Below, piece by piece: positions 34,888-43,662 of a stretch of 64,000 nt of DNA (its first letter is position 1; the number at the start of each line of letters is the position of its first letter). The stretch is from the NCBI RefSeq assembly GCF_900143085.1, contig NZ_FRCZ01000005.1, forward strand, positions 62,001 to 126,000, given 5' to 3'. The DNA comes from Gracilibacillus kekensis (lineage in GTDB: Bacteria; Bacillota; Bacilli; Bacillales; Amphibacillaceae). A program made the position numbers and the translations under genes. Under the pieces are notes generated by a model that was not told where the DNA came from, ran no database searches, and saw only the letters and a program-made list of their open reading frames with translations.

Positions 34888-35217
34888 TTAAGAAATTTTT
34901 GTACCGTTTTCTACTTGTTGATCTGGACTTAATAATATTACATCATCCTCATCTGGTACTCCACCTAATACTAATACTTCCGATTTAAATCCTGCAATCC
35001 TTAGCGGTGGAAAATTGACCACAGCAGTTATTTGTTTTCCAATTAATGATTCTGGCTGATAACGTTTAGTAATTTGGGCAGAAGATTGCTTAACCCCTAA
35101 CTCTCCAAAATCTATTTTCAGTTTGATAGCAGGCTTTTTAGCTTCTGGAAATTCCGCCGCTTCTAATATAGTACCAATTCGCAAATCTAGTTTCATAAAA
35201 TCATCAAAATTCGCCAA
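34888..35217 (-). CDS. csaA: CsaA, export-related chaperone with tRNA-binding-like fold
   Basis: 109 residues, the length of B. subtilis CsaA, with the conserved stretches FPEAKKPAIKLKIDFGE, KQSSAQITKRYQPESLIGKQ and FPPLRIAGFKSEVLVLGG. CsaA is a homodimeric OB-fold protein that acts as a Sec-linked chaperone and can bind tRNA weakly. TTG 35217 is the likely start: GAGGTG lies 6 bases upstream and the resulting N-terminus aligns with the B. subtilis protein. Confidence 0.92.
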   Translation of the reverse strand: MANFDDFMKLDLRIGTILEAAEFPEAKKPAIKLKIDFGELGVKQSSAQITKRYQPESLIGKQITAVVNFPPLRIAGFKSEVLVLGGVPDEDDVILLSPDQQVENGTKIS

Positions 35218-35415
35218 CTTTTTCACCTCACTTTCCTATTAACCGTCTTTTATTTCACATTAAAAAACATCAGTATTGAAAGATATTAAACATATATTAC
35301 CATTTTTTTAATAAGCAGGACTTTTGTATGAATTTTAAAAAGCAATTTATATTGTAACCCTTTCCACATCAACTTATCCAACGTTTTCGTGATAGAAACC
35401 TCTATTATTTTATAG

Positions 35416-35444
35416 TTGTCAAAACACTTTTTTTCGTATAAAAT
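35416..35444 (+). promoter_or_regulatory. Promoter of the nrd operon
   Basis: -35 TTGTCA (35416-35421) and -10 TAAAAT (35439-35444), spacer 17 bp, immediately followed by the first NrdR box. Confidence 0.75.
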
Positions 35445-35445
35445 A

Positions 35446-35486
35446 CAACATATAGTAAATCAGATTTGAAAAGCATCAATATATTG
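35446..35486. promoter_or_regulatory. Tandem NrdR boxes
   Basis: CAACATATAG (35446-35455) and CAATATATTG (35477-35486) match the NrdR core CWATATATWG with one and zero mismatches. Their spacing is 31 bp, three helical turns, as required for cooperative NrdR binding. NrdR represses nrd genes when dATP is high. Confidence 0.85.
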
Positions 35487-35596
35487 TATTTTTTCTACTA
35501 TGCATTTCAATCACGGTTTATAGATATTATACATATTTTTATCTAATTATCCGCTCCAAGTTGGGCGCTTTTATTATGTAAATGGAGGTTTTTTTC

Positions 35597-37885
35597 ATGA
35601 CAACTGAAGTTCAATCTATTAAACAATCTGTCATTAATGCTTTACAAGAGGCGGAAGAAAAGTATGGTCTTGATACAACAGATATTACGAAACGTATCGA
35701 AGAATCGACAAAATCAGATAAGGATTCTACACAGGAAGCTCTCTTTTATTCTTTGAATCGGATATCCATGGATCAGCCAAACTGGACATTTATAGCAGCT
35801 CACTTTCAACTGAGTCAATTATATGAAGCTGCCAGCAAAAACAGAGGCTATAATACGGATCAAAAATACGGTGATCTTTACCATCTTATTCAAATTTTAA
35901 CGGACAAAGGTATTTATAGCAACGATTTACTTACACACTATACTAAAAACGAAATTGATCAACTTCAACAATCTATCAACCCTGATAGAGATGATTTATT
36001 TAACTACATAGGACTATTTTTATTAGCAGACCGCTATCTAGCTAGAGATCATGATCGAAACCTGTATGAACTTCCACAGGAACGATTTATGATAATCGCA
36101 ATGACGCTCATGCAAAATGAATCAGCAGAAAACCGCTTAGAGTTAGTAAAAGAAGCATATTGGGCATTAAGTAATCTTTATATGACGGTAGCCACTCCTA
36201 CTCTGTCTAATGCTGGAAAAAGCTATGGTCAACTGTCATCTTGTTTTATTGATACCGTAGATGATTCATTAGATGGCATCTACTTAAATAACTGGGATAT
36301 CGCCCGCTTAAGTAAAGACGGCGGTGGTATTGGTATTTATTATGGAAAAGTCCGTGCATTAGGATCGGATATTAAAAAATTCAAAGGCAATTCTTCTGGT
36401 GTCGTGCCTTGGATTCGTCTACTTAATGACACAGCAGTTAGTGTTGATCAACTTGGTCAACGTCAAGGGGCTGTTGCGGTTTATTTGGATGTATTCCATA
36501 AAGACATTATGAATGGCTTCCTTGATTTAAAAACAAATAATGGAGATGAACGCCGAAAAGCACACGATATCTTCACCGGTGTCTCTATTCCTGACCTTTT
36601 CATGAAACAAATCCAAGAAAAAGACGCAAACGGAAAAAGTATTGGCGAATGGCATACGTTCTGTCCACACCAAGTCAAGCAAATGATGGGTTGGAAAGAT
36701 GAACATGGCAACCCTCTTGGCTTAGAAGATTTTTATGATGAAGAAGACCATAAATATTTCACTAAAAAGTATTGGGAAGCAGTGCAACACCCCCTTCTTC
36801 CTAGAAAAACTTACCGTGCAATCGACATTATGGCCCGTGTGATGATTGCTCAATTGGAAACAGGAACACCTTATATGTTCTATCGCGATGAAGTAAATCG
36901 TCAAAATCCAAATAAACATAAACGAGGTATTGGTAAAACGTCGATCTATTGTAGTAATTTATGTACAGAAATTGCGCAAAATATGTCTCCTACTTCGATT
37001 ACTAAAGAATACCAGGATCAAGATGGTAATATCGTAATTGTCCGAAAACCTGGTGATTTCGTTGTTTGTAACTTATCATCGATTAACCTACCGAATGCCG
37101 TTCGTGAAAAAGTATTAGACCGTTTAATCTCAATACAGGTACGGATGTTGGATAATGTGATTGATTTAAATACAATCAGTGTAGGACAAGCCGAAGCTAC
37201 CAATAAAAAATATCGTGCCGTTGGGCTTGGAACATTTGGTTGGCACCACCTGCTTGCATTGGAAAGTATTCATTGGGAATCAGAGGAAGCAGTTGATTTT
37301 GCTGATAAAGTATATGAAGATATTGCCTATTATACGATAAAAGCATCGATGGAGCTTGCTAAAGAAAAGGGAACTTACTCTGAATTTGAAGGCTCTGAAT
37401 GGCAAACAGGTGTCTATTTTGATCGCCGGGATTATCAGTCGGACAGATGGAACCAATTACGTCAAGATGTTGCAACAAACGGCATCCGTAATGGCTGGTT
37501 AATGGCTGTTGCACCGAACTCCTCAACAGCCAAAATCGGTGGATCAACAGATGGAATTGACCCATTATACGCGGTTGAATACGCAGAAGAAAAGAAAAAC
37601 TTTAAGTTTAAAGTGACAGCACCAGATCTTGATCATGTGACATATAACTATTATCGTCGTGCTCGTCATGAATTAGATCAAGTGTGGAGCATTAAGCAAA
37701 ATGCTAAAAGACAACGTCATATTGATCAAGCCATTAGTTTTAACTTCTATGTACGCCATGACATCAAAGCAAAAGATTTGTTGAATTTACATGTTGCTGC
37801 TTGGGAAAATCGATTAAAAACGACCTATTACGTCCGCAGTACATCTCAAACCGAAATCGAAGAATGTGAAGCATGTCATAGCTAA
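35597..37885 (+). CDS. nrdA: Class I ribonucleoside-diphosphate reductase, alpha (catalytic) subunit
   Basis: 762 residues from ATG 35597 (GGAGG upstream). It reduces ribonucleoside diphosphates to deoxy forms. Redox Cys pair partners are in LSSCFIDT and VVCNLSSINLP; the radical Cys and catalytic Glu are in SNLCTEIAQ; the thioredoxin-interacting pair is CEACHS at the C-terminus. About 150 residues precede the reductase core and resemble a degenerate ATP-cone region. Length and the beta subunit are closer to class Ia NrdA than the 700-residue NrdE of B. subtilis. The following gap to the beta gene carries a hairpin. Confidence 0.92.
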   Translation: MTTEVQSIKQSVINALQEAEEKYGLDTTDITKRIEESTKSDKDSTQEALFYSLNRISMDQPNWTFIAAHFQLSQLYEAASKNRGYNTDQKYGDLYHLIQILTDKGIYSNDLLTHYTKNEIDQLQQSINPDRDDLFNYIGLFLLADRYLARDHDRNLYELPQERFMIIAMTLMQNESAENRLELVKEAYWALSNLYMTVATPTLSNAGKSYGQLSSCFIDTVDDSLDGIYLNNWDIARLSKDGGGIGIYYGKVRALGSDIKKFKGNSSGVVPWIRLLNDTAVSVDQLGQRQGAVAVYLDVFHKDIMNGFLDLKTNNGDERRKAHDIFTGVSIPDLFMKQIQEKDANGKSIGEWHTFCPHQVKQMMGWKDEHGNPLGLEDFYDEEDHKYFTKKYWEAVQHPLLPRKTYRAIDIMARVMIAQLETGTPYMFYRDEVNRQNPNKHKRGIGKTSIYCSNLCTEIAQNMSPTSITKEYQDQDGNIVIVRKPGDFVVCNLSSINLPNAVREKVLDRLISIQVRMLDNVIDLNTISVGQAEATNKKYRAVGLGTFGWHHLLALESIHWESEEAVDFADKVYEDIAYYTIKASMELAKEKGTYSEFEGSEWQTGVYFDRRDYQSDRWNQLRQDVATNGIRNGWLMAVAPNSSTAKIGGSTDGIDPLYAVEYAEEKKNFKFKVTAPDLDHVTYNYYRRARHELDQVWSIKQNAKRQRHIDQAISFNFYVRHDIKAKDLLNLHVAAWENRLKTTYYVRSTSQTEIEECEACHS

Positions 37886-37903
37886 TCAAAACTAGTATAT
37901 CTT

Positions 37904-37933
37904 AGGATTTCACAGTATCCTCTGTGGAATCCT
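37904..37933 (+). other. Intercistronic hairpin between the reductase alpha and beta genes
   Basis: Arms AGGATTTCACAG (37904-37915) and CTGTGGAATCCT (37922-37933), one G-U pair, followed by TCTATTATTGTTTT. It may be a partial terminator or an RNA-stability element giving unequal alpha and beta levels. Confidence 0.6.
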
Positions 37934-38002
37934 TCTATTATTGTTTTAAATTTATAGTATAACAGCCATTATACCTAATCATTCTAAAGGAGGACCTGTG
38001 AT

Positions 38003-39052
38003 ATGACACAAGTCGATCAACCATTATCAAAAATCAAACTATTAAACCCAACCTACCCTAATAAAGCGACAGGTATCATTAATGGAGAATCTTCCGGTTT
38101 ATTAAATTGGAACGATATTGCCTATCCTCAAATGTATGACCTTTATCAAACATTACTGGCAAACTTTTGGAAAGCACAAGAGATTAATATGCAAGACGAT
38201 ATTAAGCAATGGGATAACCTATCCGAAACAGAAAAAGATATCTTCTTACGTATTAACACACAGTTAGCATCACTAGACAGTCTGCAAACACCAACTATGA
38301 CACATGTGATGGATTATGTAACAGACTCCAGTTTCAAAGCAATCTTTGCAGTGATTGCACAACAGGAAGCTGTTCACAATGAATCTTATTCTTACATTCT
38401 AAGTTCGATTGTTCCATTGCGCGAACAAAATGAACGATTCACTCAGGCAAAAGAGGATCCTATTGTACGTAAACGAAATCAACTTATTCTCGACAGTTAT
38501 GAAGCGTTTCGTGAAAACCCTACACCACAACGACTATTTGAACTTGCGATTAATTCAATCAACTTAGAAGGTATCTATTTCTATGCTGGGTTCGCCTTTT
38601 TCTATCATCTAGCGCGTCAGCAAAAAATGTTAAAAACAAGTACAATGATCAGCTATATTCAACGCGATGAGATGCAGCATGCATATTTTGTTTCACAGTT
38701 TGTTCGGATCTTACTTACGGAAAATCCTGAATTAAATACAGACGAAAATATTCAATATGTATATAAAACGATTGACCATGCGGTTCAATTAGAGAAAGAA
38801 TGGGCAGATTACATTTTGAAGGATATCGAAGGTATTGACCTTGAGGAATTTCATGGTTATGTCGAATATTTAGCAAATAAACGTTTTCGTCAAATTGGAC
38901 TTGATAACTACTACCCAGAACGTGATAATCCAATGGAATGGATTCATGTCTTTAGTGATGAAATGATGAATGAAACAAAATCAGACTTCTTTGAACAAAA
39001 GTCACGTACTTATACAAAAGTATCTTCATCCAATGGGTTCGATGAGCTGTGA
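38003..39052 (+). CDS. nrdB: Class I ribonucleotide reductase, beta (radical-generating) subunit
   Basis: 349 residues. All metal ligands of the dinuclear site can be placed: Asp in NMQDDIKQW, Glu and His in QQEAVHNES, Glu in INLEGIYFY, Glu and His in QRDEMQHAY. The radical Tyr follows in HNESYSY at the usual +4 from the His. The beta subunit stores the tyrosyl radical needed by the alpha subunit. AAAGGAGG precedes the ATG. Whether the metal is iron or manganese is not decided by sequence; there is no NrdI, but a flavodoxin gene follows. Confidence 0.92.
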   Translation: MTQVDQPLSKIKLLNPTYPNKATGIINGESSGLLNWNDIAYPQMYDLYQTLLANFWKAQEINMQDDIKQWDNLSETEKDIFLRINTQLASLDSLQTPTMTHVMDYVTDSSFKAIFAVIAQQEAVHNESYSYILSSIVPLREQNERFTQAKEDPIVRKRNQLILDSYEAFRENPTPQRLFELAINSINLEGIYFYAGFAFFYHLARQQKMLKTSTMISYIQRDEMQHAYFVSQFVRILLTENPELNTDENIQYVYKTIDHAVQLEKEWADYILKDIEGIDLEEFHGYVEYLANKRFRQIGLDNYYPERDNPMEWIHVFSDEMMNETKSDFFEQKSRTYTKVSSSNGFDEL

Positions 39053-39079
39053 TGATTCAAAAAAGGAGGTACAACTGAA

Positions 39080-39523
39080 ATGAAAGCAGCGATAATCTAT
39101 ACTTCTGTCACTGGTAATACCTCTACCCTGGCAGAAATTATTCATGATAAAATGGAAAAACGTGATATTGATACGGATTTAATACCAATTGAAGATTTTC
39201 AGCCCCATTTATTAAAACAATATGATATTGTTGCTGTTGGCACTTATTCATGGGATAATGGAGATCTGCCGATGGAAATGGAAGATCTTTTTGAATCGTT
39301 CGAAACAGCAGACCTCAAGCATGTAACGACCGGTGTGTTCGGTACAGGTGATAGTTTCTATCCATATTATTGTGGTGCTGTTGATCTTTTTAGGGATATG
39401 CTTTTTGTCCACACTAACCTAGCTGTGACATTAAAAGTAGAATTAACACCACAAGATGACGATTTGGATCGGTGTGAGAAGTTTTGTGATCGATTATCAA
39501 AAGAACTGGCAGTTGTATCTTAG
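39080..39523 (+). CDS. Flavodoxin in the ribonucleotide reductase operon
   Basis: 147 residues with the FMN phosphate loop YTSVTGNTSTLA (8-19), the isoalloxazine-flanking segments GTYSWDNGDLP and FGTGDSFYPYYCGA, as in long-chain-like bacterial flavodoxins. It follows the beta gene by 27 bp with a strong AAAGGAGG. It may donate electrons to assemble or repair the beta-subunit metal-tyrosyl cofactor, a role held by NrdI in class Ib systems; this is inferred from position. Confidence 0.9.
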   Translation: MKAAIIYTSVTGNTSTLAEIIHDKMEKRDIDTDLIPIEDFQPHLLKQYDIVAVGTYSWDNGDLPMEMEDLFESFETADLKHVTTGVFGTGDSFYPYYCGAVDLFRDMLFVHTNLAVTLKVELTPQDDDLDRCEKFCDRLSKELAVVS

Positions 39524-39578
39524 CTTGATATGATAGTTGCTGTATGAAGTTCTGATGGTTGCTTTAAGGAGAATAGAT

Positions 39579-40010
39579 ATGATTGTTGAATATTTATTAG
39601 TTTTTTTAGGTGCTGCTATTCCATGGTTTGAGATTGCTTTAGTTATTCCATTTGGAATCATAACTGGTTTAAATCCTGTCATCGTTATTGGCGTCGCCTT
39701 TATTGGAAACATGGTGACCATATTAGCTTTGATTATTGGATTTGACAAATTTAAAGACTGGTTTTCTAAGAAAGAAAAGAAAAATTCCAAAAGAGAAGAA
39801 CGAGCAAGAACGATGTGGAATAAATACGGACTGCCAGGAATGGTCATGCTTGGACCTATATTTATTGGTTCCCATATTGCCGCATTCATTGGTATGTTAC
39901 TAGGTGCAACAAAACAAAAAACTTTGGTCTGGTCCACTATTAGTATTGGCGTATGGTCATTGGTTTTTGGTATATTTACTGCATTAGGGTTTGATTTATT
40001 TGTTCGGTAA
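39579..40010 (+). CDS. Small multidrug-export family membrane protein
   Basis: 143 residues with four hydrophobic segments and the family pattern EIALVIPFGIITGLNP near the N-terminus and YGLPGMVMLGPIFIGSHIAAF in the second half (Pfam Sm_multidrug_ex type). Transport function in this family is presumed, not shown. ATG 39579 is used, with TAAGGAG 7 bases upstream. It is 55 bp behind the flavodoxin and ahead of a terminator, so may belong to the nrd transcript. Confidence 0.75.
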   Translation: MIVEYLLVFLGAAIPWFEIALVIPFGIITGLNPVIVIGVAFIGNMVTILALIIGFDKFKDWFSKKEKKNSKREERARTMWNKYGLPGMVMLGPIFIGSHIAAFIGMLLGATKQKTLVWSTISIGVWSLVFGIFTALGFDLFVR

Positions 40011-40015
40011 TAGAC

Positions 40016-40044
40016 AGACTATCCTTAAAATTTTGGGATAGTCT
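40016..40044 (+). terminator. Terminator after the small membrane transporter gene
   Basis: Arms AGACTATCC (40016-40024) and GGATAGTCT (40036-40044) followed by TTTTG. Confidence 0.82.
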
Positions 40045-40120
40045 TTTGTTATTTGTTCACAAAATTACCATTATCAGTTTACAATTAATACGATATAATA
40101 AGAAGTAAGAAGGTGATGGA

Positions 40121-40576
40121 ATGCAATCATTATACACATGGCTGGTCATCATTCATATTTTTTCAGCAATTGTTGGGATCGGTCCCGGTTTTATATTAAC
40201 AACTATTGTTCGATCGGCAAAAACAATGCCTGAAATACGACAGGCATTTGCTTTAAAAAAGACGATACATATTTTTGTAATGATCGGTGGAATTCTTGTC
40301 TTAATTACTGGGCTCTCCATGGGAGCTATTAGACCTATTCTTTTTCAACAAGGCTGGTATATAACGAGTATGTTTCTGTACTTAGTCGCTCTATCATTGG
40401 GGCCCACGTTTTTAAAAACATATTCCGCACCTATAAAAAAAATACTGTCAGATCAAAGTATAGAACAAGTACCTGCCAGCTATTATCCGCATTTGCATCG
40501 ATTATTACGAATCGAATATCTGGAAAATGGGTTGCTGTTAATCGTGATCTTTCTGATGATAACCAAGCCTTTTTAA
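40121..40576 (+). CDS. DUF2269 family integral membrane protein
   Basis: 151 residues with four membrane segments, the second preceded by a charged loop. The N-terminal WLVIIHIFSAIVGIGPGFIL with a buried His is characteristic of DUF2269. Function unknown; a haem- or copper-linked role has been suggested for similar four-helix proteins but nothing here shows it. Ribosome site AAGGTGATGG lies just before ATG 40121. Confidence 0.75.
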   Translation: MQSLYTWLVIIHIFSAIVGIGPGFILTTIVRSAKTMPEIRQAFALKKTIHIFVMIGGILVLITGLSMGAIRPILFQQGWYITSMFLYLVALSLGPTFLKTYSAPIKKILSDQSIEQVPASYYPHLHRLLRIEYLENGLLLIVIFLMITKPF

Positions 40577-40765
40577 TATAAGTTCTCATCAAAATTATTT
40601 TAAAATAGTGCAGTGCAATTAAAAAATCAGGACCTAGCCGCTTCGGTTTGTTCTCTTCCCTGTCGATAAAATTTCATTCAAGTAGAAATGATCGATTACG
40701 CTGGATTAATGTGTTGAATGGTACAAATAAGAGTGGTACAAGCGAATAGTTCATTAGTAAATTAA

Positions 40766-41044
40766 CTACGAGATCAATAATGTAACACCTGATAGAAAGA
40801 ATATAAAAACGATAATGACTTCTTTCTTATTCCATTCGTTCGTATGTCTATGATAGTGAATAGCATCCATCATTATACTAACAGATGCCAAAATTGGTGC
40901 AATACCCATAAAATTATGCTCGGAATAAATAATACTTACTATTACAATTACTATCATCGCTGTCAATAGTAGACCTTGCGTTATCATAAATAGTTTTGAT
41001 TTTGTATATTTTTTACGGTGATCTTCTTCAAAAAACAATCCCAT
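40766..41044 (-). CDS. Small membrane protein of unknown function
   Basis: 92 residues with hydrophobic segments near 19-40, 44-62 and 74-92. An HYHRH motif lies in the loop before the last segment. It is transcribed 13 bp downstream of the YcgQ-type gene, so it probably belongs to the YcgR-YcgQ operon. No family recognised. Confidence 0.6.
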   Translation of the reverse strand: MGLFFEEDHRKKYTKSKLFMITQGLLLTAMIVIVIVSIIYSEHNFMGIAPILASVSIMMDAIHYHRHTNEWNKKEVIIVFIFFLSGVTLLIS

Positions 41045-41057
41045 TTAAATGCCTCTT

Positions 41058-41975
41058 TCATTCTATTATTTCAATATTCACAGGATAAACATAAGGTTGA
41101 TCCGGCTCTTCTATTATATGTGCATCCTTTACTTGAATCAGTGGGAGTTCCGCACCTTGGTACTCTGTTAAAGTTATGGTTCCGGTTATTTCCACCCAAG
41201 TATTATCATCTAGCGTCATTGGTTGATCAAATTCTGTTAAAAAGCCAATCAAACTAGCATCTGCCACACAATGTGTCACCAGAAATCGTCCTATGACTAA
41301 TTGTTGAGGGCTAAAATCCGCTTCCCGATAAACAAATCCGGCTAAAGTAACTTCTATTCCTTCTAGTTGTTGAGCATTCTGCATGATTTCCTGATAATAG
41401 GTTGAGAAAAGCGTGTCATCCATCATGATATGGCTTTGATTTACAACATTGTCGCGTAATTGATCATAGTCTTTTTTGGAAATTTTATTTTTATAAATAT
41501 TTGGATCAATAGCATTATGATCTATCACATCTTGTTGGTCTTCTTCATTCGGAGTAACGTTTTCCTTTCCAGAATTTTCTGCAGTATTTGTAATCGATAA
41601 TGTTGCTCCTTTATTTTTTGCTATCGACGCATCTAAACTTGATAAAGGGACGAGTATACCTGTAAACAGCGGAAATATAATAACTATATAACTAATCACC
41701 TTTTTTAAAGTTAACGGTTGGTCCCCATGGTCGTGAGAATGCTCGTGGGCATAATGATGGTGCTGATGATTATCTTCTTTTTCCTGAAAGGTAAATACTC
41801 TGTGCATCTGGGCTAGAAATAATAGTAAAAATAATCCAGCTCCAATTTTACTTAATGTCTCATATTTAGGGTTAATTAATTTTAGTATATCCTCACTTAC
41901 ATGTAATTGATAGATAAACACAGTGAAAAATAATAAAATGATAGCACGTCCCAGTTGTTGCCCATTGATTTTCAT
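41058..41975 (-). CDS. ycgQ: YcgQ-type protein (TIGR03943/DUF1980), partner of the permease
   Basis: 305 residues: four hydrophobic segments in the first 130 residues, separated after the second by a histidine-rich cytosolic loop (HQHHHYAHEHSHDHGDQ), then an extracellular domain ending in strand-rich sequence (VTLAGFVYREADF, VTHCVADASLIGF). The His-rich loop suggests binding of zinc or a similar metal. The start is ATG 41975 after TAGGAGG. It lies 11 bp behind the YcgR-type permease gene, its regular partner. Confidence 0.85.
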   Translation of the reverse strand: MKINGQQLGRAIILLFFTVFIYQLHVSEDILKLINPKYETLSKIGAGLFLLLFLAQMHRVFTFQEKEDNHQHHHYAHEHSHDHGDQPLTLKKVISYIVIIFPLFTGILVPLSSLDASIAKNKGATLSITNTAENSGKENVTPNEEDQQDVIDHNAIDPNIYKNKISKKDYDQLRDNVVNQSHIMMDDTLFSTYYQEIMQNAQQLEGIEVTLAGFVYREADFSPQQLVIGRFLVTHCVADASLIGFLTEFDQPMTLDDNTWVEITGTITLTEYQGAELPLIQVKDAHIIEEPDQPYVYPVNIEIIE

Positions 41976-41986
41976 TGGCTTACCTC

Positions 41987-42985
41987 CTATATAATGATTG
42001 TCAACAGACTGATGATAAGAAACACAGTTACCGATACAATCCCGACAAAAATAATAACAAATTTCGTTTTAAAGACACTTAACATCATCAAAGTATTTTT
42101 TAAATCAATCATTGGGCCATAAACAAGGAATCCAAGGACAGCACTTCTTGGAAATATCGTAGAAAACGATGCTCCTATGAATGCATCCGCTTCTGAACAA
42201 AGTGAAAGCAAATAGGCTAAGCTCATCATCACTACAAGCGATGTGATTTCACCATCACCTATGCTTGCTAACAAGTTGGTAGGGACATAAACTTGTACAA
42301 AAGAAGCTAACAAGGCACCAATGATAAGATATTTCCCCATATCAAAAAATTCATCTACTGCATGTATAAGTGTTTTTCCTGTTTTGTCAAGAAACGATTG
42401 ACGATTAGTAACGTGATGACAACTCGTCATTGACGTAGAAGTTGTTTTTAATTGGTTGGATTTGAAAAGGAAACTGATTATAACCGCAACAATCAAGGCA
42501 ATACTAAACCCCACTCCCATCCGTAATATAGCCATCTCTAGATCATTCCCAAATGCCATATAGGTGGAAAAAATAACTATAGGATTTATCAATGGGCCTG
42601 TTAATAAGAAGCCTACACCGGCATAAATAGGTACCCCCTTTGCTATCAAGCGTCTGACGATAGGAACTATTCCACACTCACAAGCAGGAAATAACCCGCC
42701 AACAACACAACTCATAAATATCGCTGCATATTTATTTTTTGGTATCCATTTCTTTAATTGATTCTCTGTAATAAACATTTGGATAAATCCGGCGATCAGT
42801 ACACCGATTAACACAAATGGTAAAGCTTCGATCAAAATGCTTAAAAAGATGGTATTGAGCTGATAAAAATGATTAGATAAACCATTTATCTTATATGTAT
42901 CACTAAAACCTGTTACATATACGACCATACCAAAAAGCAATAAAATTGCAGTATCAATAATAATAGATGGCACACTTTTTTTCAT
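41987..42985 (-). CDS. ycgR: YcgR-type permease (DUF318/ArsP-like family)
   Basis: 332 residues with eight or so membrane segments and the paired motifs of the family: PACECGIVPIVRRL with Cys residues near 100-105 and the repeat-half SLCSEADAFIGASF. A cytosolic His/Cys loop (MTSCHHVTN) sits between the halves. ArsP relatives export organoarsenicals, but the substrate of YcgR proteins is not settled. A Zur-like site upstream points to zinc. Confidence 0.85.
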   Translation of the reverse strand: MKKSVPSIIIDTAILLLFGMVVYVTGFSDTYKINGLSNHFYQLNTIFLSILIEALPFVLIGVLIAGFIQMFITENQLKKWIPKNKYAAIFMSCVVGGLFPACECGIVPIVRRLIAKGVPIYAGVGFLLTGPLINPIVIFSTYMAFGNDLEMAILRMGVGFSIALIVAVIISFLFKSNQLKTTSTSMTSCHHVTNRQSFLDKTGKTLIHAVDEFFDMGKYLIIGALLASFVQVYVPTNLLASIGDGEITSLVVMMSLAYLLSLCSEADAFIGASFSTIFPRSAVLGFLVYGPMIDLKNTLMMLSVFKTKFVIIFVGIVSVTVFLIISLLTIII

Positions 42986-43067
42986 AGCTTAACTTACTCC
43001 CTTTTATACAAATCTATTAATAATCTATATGAATCGGTCGATAATAATAGAAGTATAAAACAGCAAT

Positions 43068-43087
43068 AAATCGTAATCATTTCGTTT
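43068..43087. promoter_or_regulatory. Zur-like box upstream of the ycgR-ycgQ operon
   Basis: AAATCGTAATCATTTCGTTT matches the Bacillus Zur consensus AAATCGTAATNATTACGATT at all but two positions. It is 83 bp upstream of the ycgR start; a plausible minus-strand -10 TATACT (43052-43057) lies just downstream, so the box would overlap the -35 region. Zur represses in zinc sufficiency. Confidence 0.6.
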
Positions 43088-43205
43088 CTTTATTTTCATA
43101 TGCCAATTCTATTGTTAAGGGATAAATTTTCCCTGACGATACATACATAAATTATCGTTATCGTGGAGTAGTTAGTACAATCGATAAACGGAAGAGGAAA
43201 TCAAT

Positions 43206-43561
43206 TTGGGACAAGGGTTTTCCAGGAATTTTGTTCGTTCAAATAGATTTGTTTTTGATGAAGTAAAAAAATATGGAGAAGTTATTTCTAATGTAGAAAC
43301 AAATAAATGGCTAGCACCTAAACCGCTGCTATCTATATTCCTGATACTATCTAAGCGTAAGAATACCTAAGTGAAACAGATGGAGAAGAACTTTACAAAA
43401 TCACTCTTGCAGCCATCTCTGGAGTTGGTGAAACTGTCCTTACCTTAGATTATTTTAGTCCACTAAACGGTTAGCGTGAGGATTATTCAAAATTAAAAAC
43501 TGTATCAACAGAAGCCTACTTAAATGTATTCGCATCAACTTTCCATGAAAAAGGAGCTTAA
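43206..43561 (+). pseudogene. Decayed coding sequence, product unknown
   Basis: GAGGAAA precedes TTG 43206, from which a frame reads FSRNFVRSNRFVFDEV and onward for about 55 codons to a stop near 43370. A second stretch (43365-43473) reads YLSETDGEELYKITLAAISG to a TAG, and after that the same frame reads on to TAA 43561 (EDYSKLKTVSTEAYLNVF). The pieces look like one protein of about 118 residues broken by a frameshift and a stop. I do not recognise the family. Confidence 0.5.
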
Positions 43562-43662
43562 AAGCATTCGGGACGTAGATATAATTCATTTGTCCGGAAT
43601 ACTTCTGCTATTCAATTTTAGCTATCTGGTTGTTTAGAGCAGGCACAAGTCAGATGGTGTCA

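Larger units (their letters stand above)
35218..35596. other. Intergenic region between csaA and the ribonucleotide reductase operon
   Basis: 379 bp with no gene. The right half contains the nrd promoter and two NrdR boxes (35416-35486); from 35487 to 35596 is an AT-rich leader of about 150 bases whose function is not evident. Confidence 0.8.

Noticed and set aside
39497..39937. 146-codon minus-strand frame
   Set aside because: Antisense shadow of the small multidrug-export gene, which has the better ribosome site and membrane-protein pattern.
40600..40680. Another copy of the dispersed repeat near 40.6 kb
   Set aside because: Only short similar words (GCCGCTTCGG) are present, too little to call.
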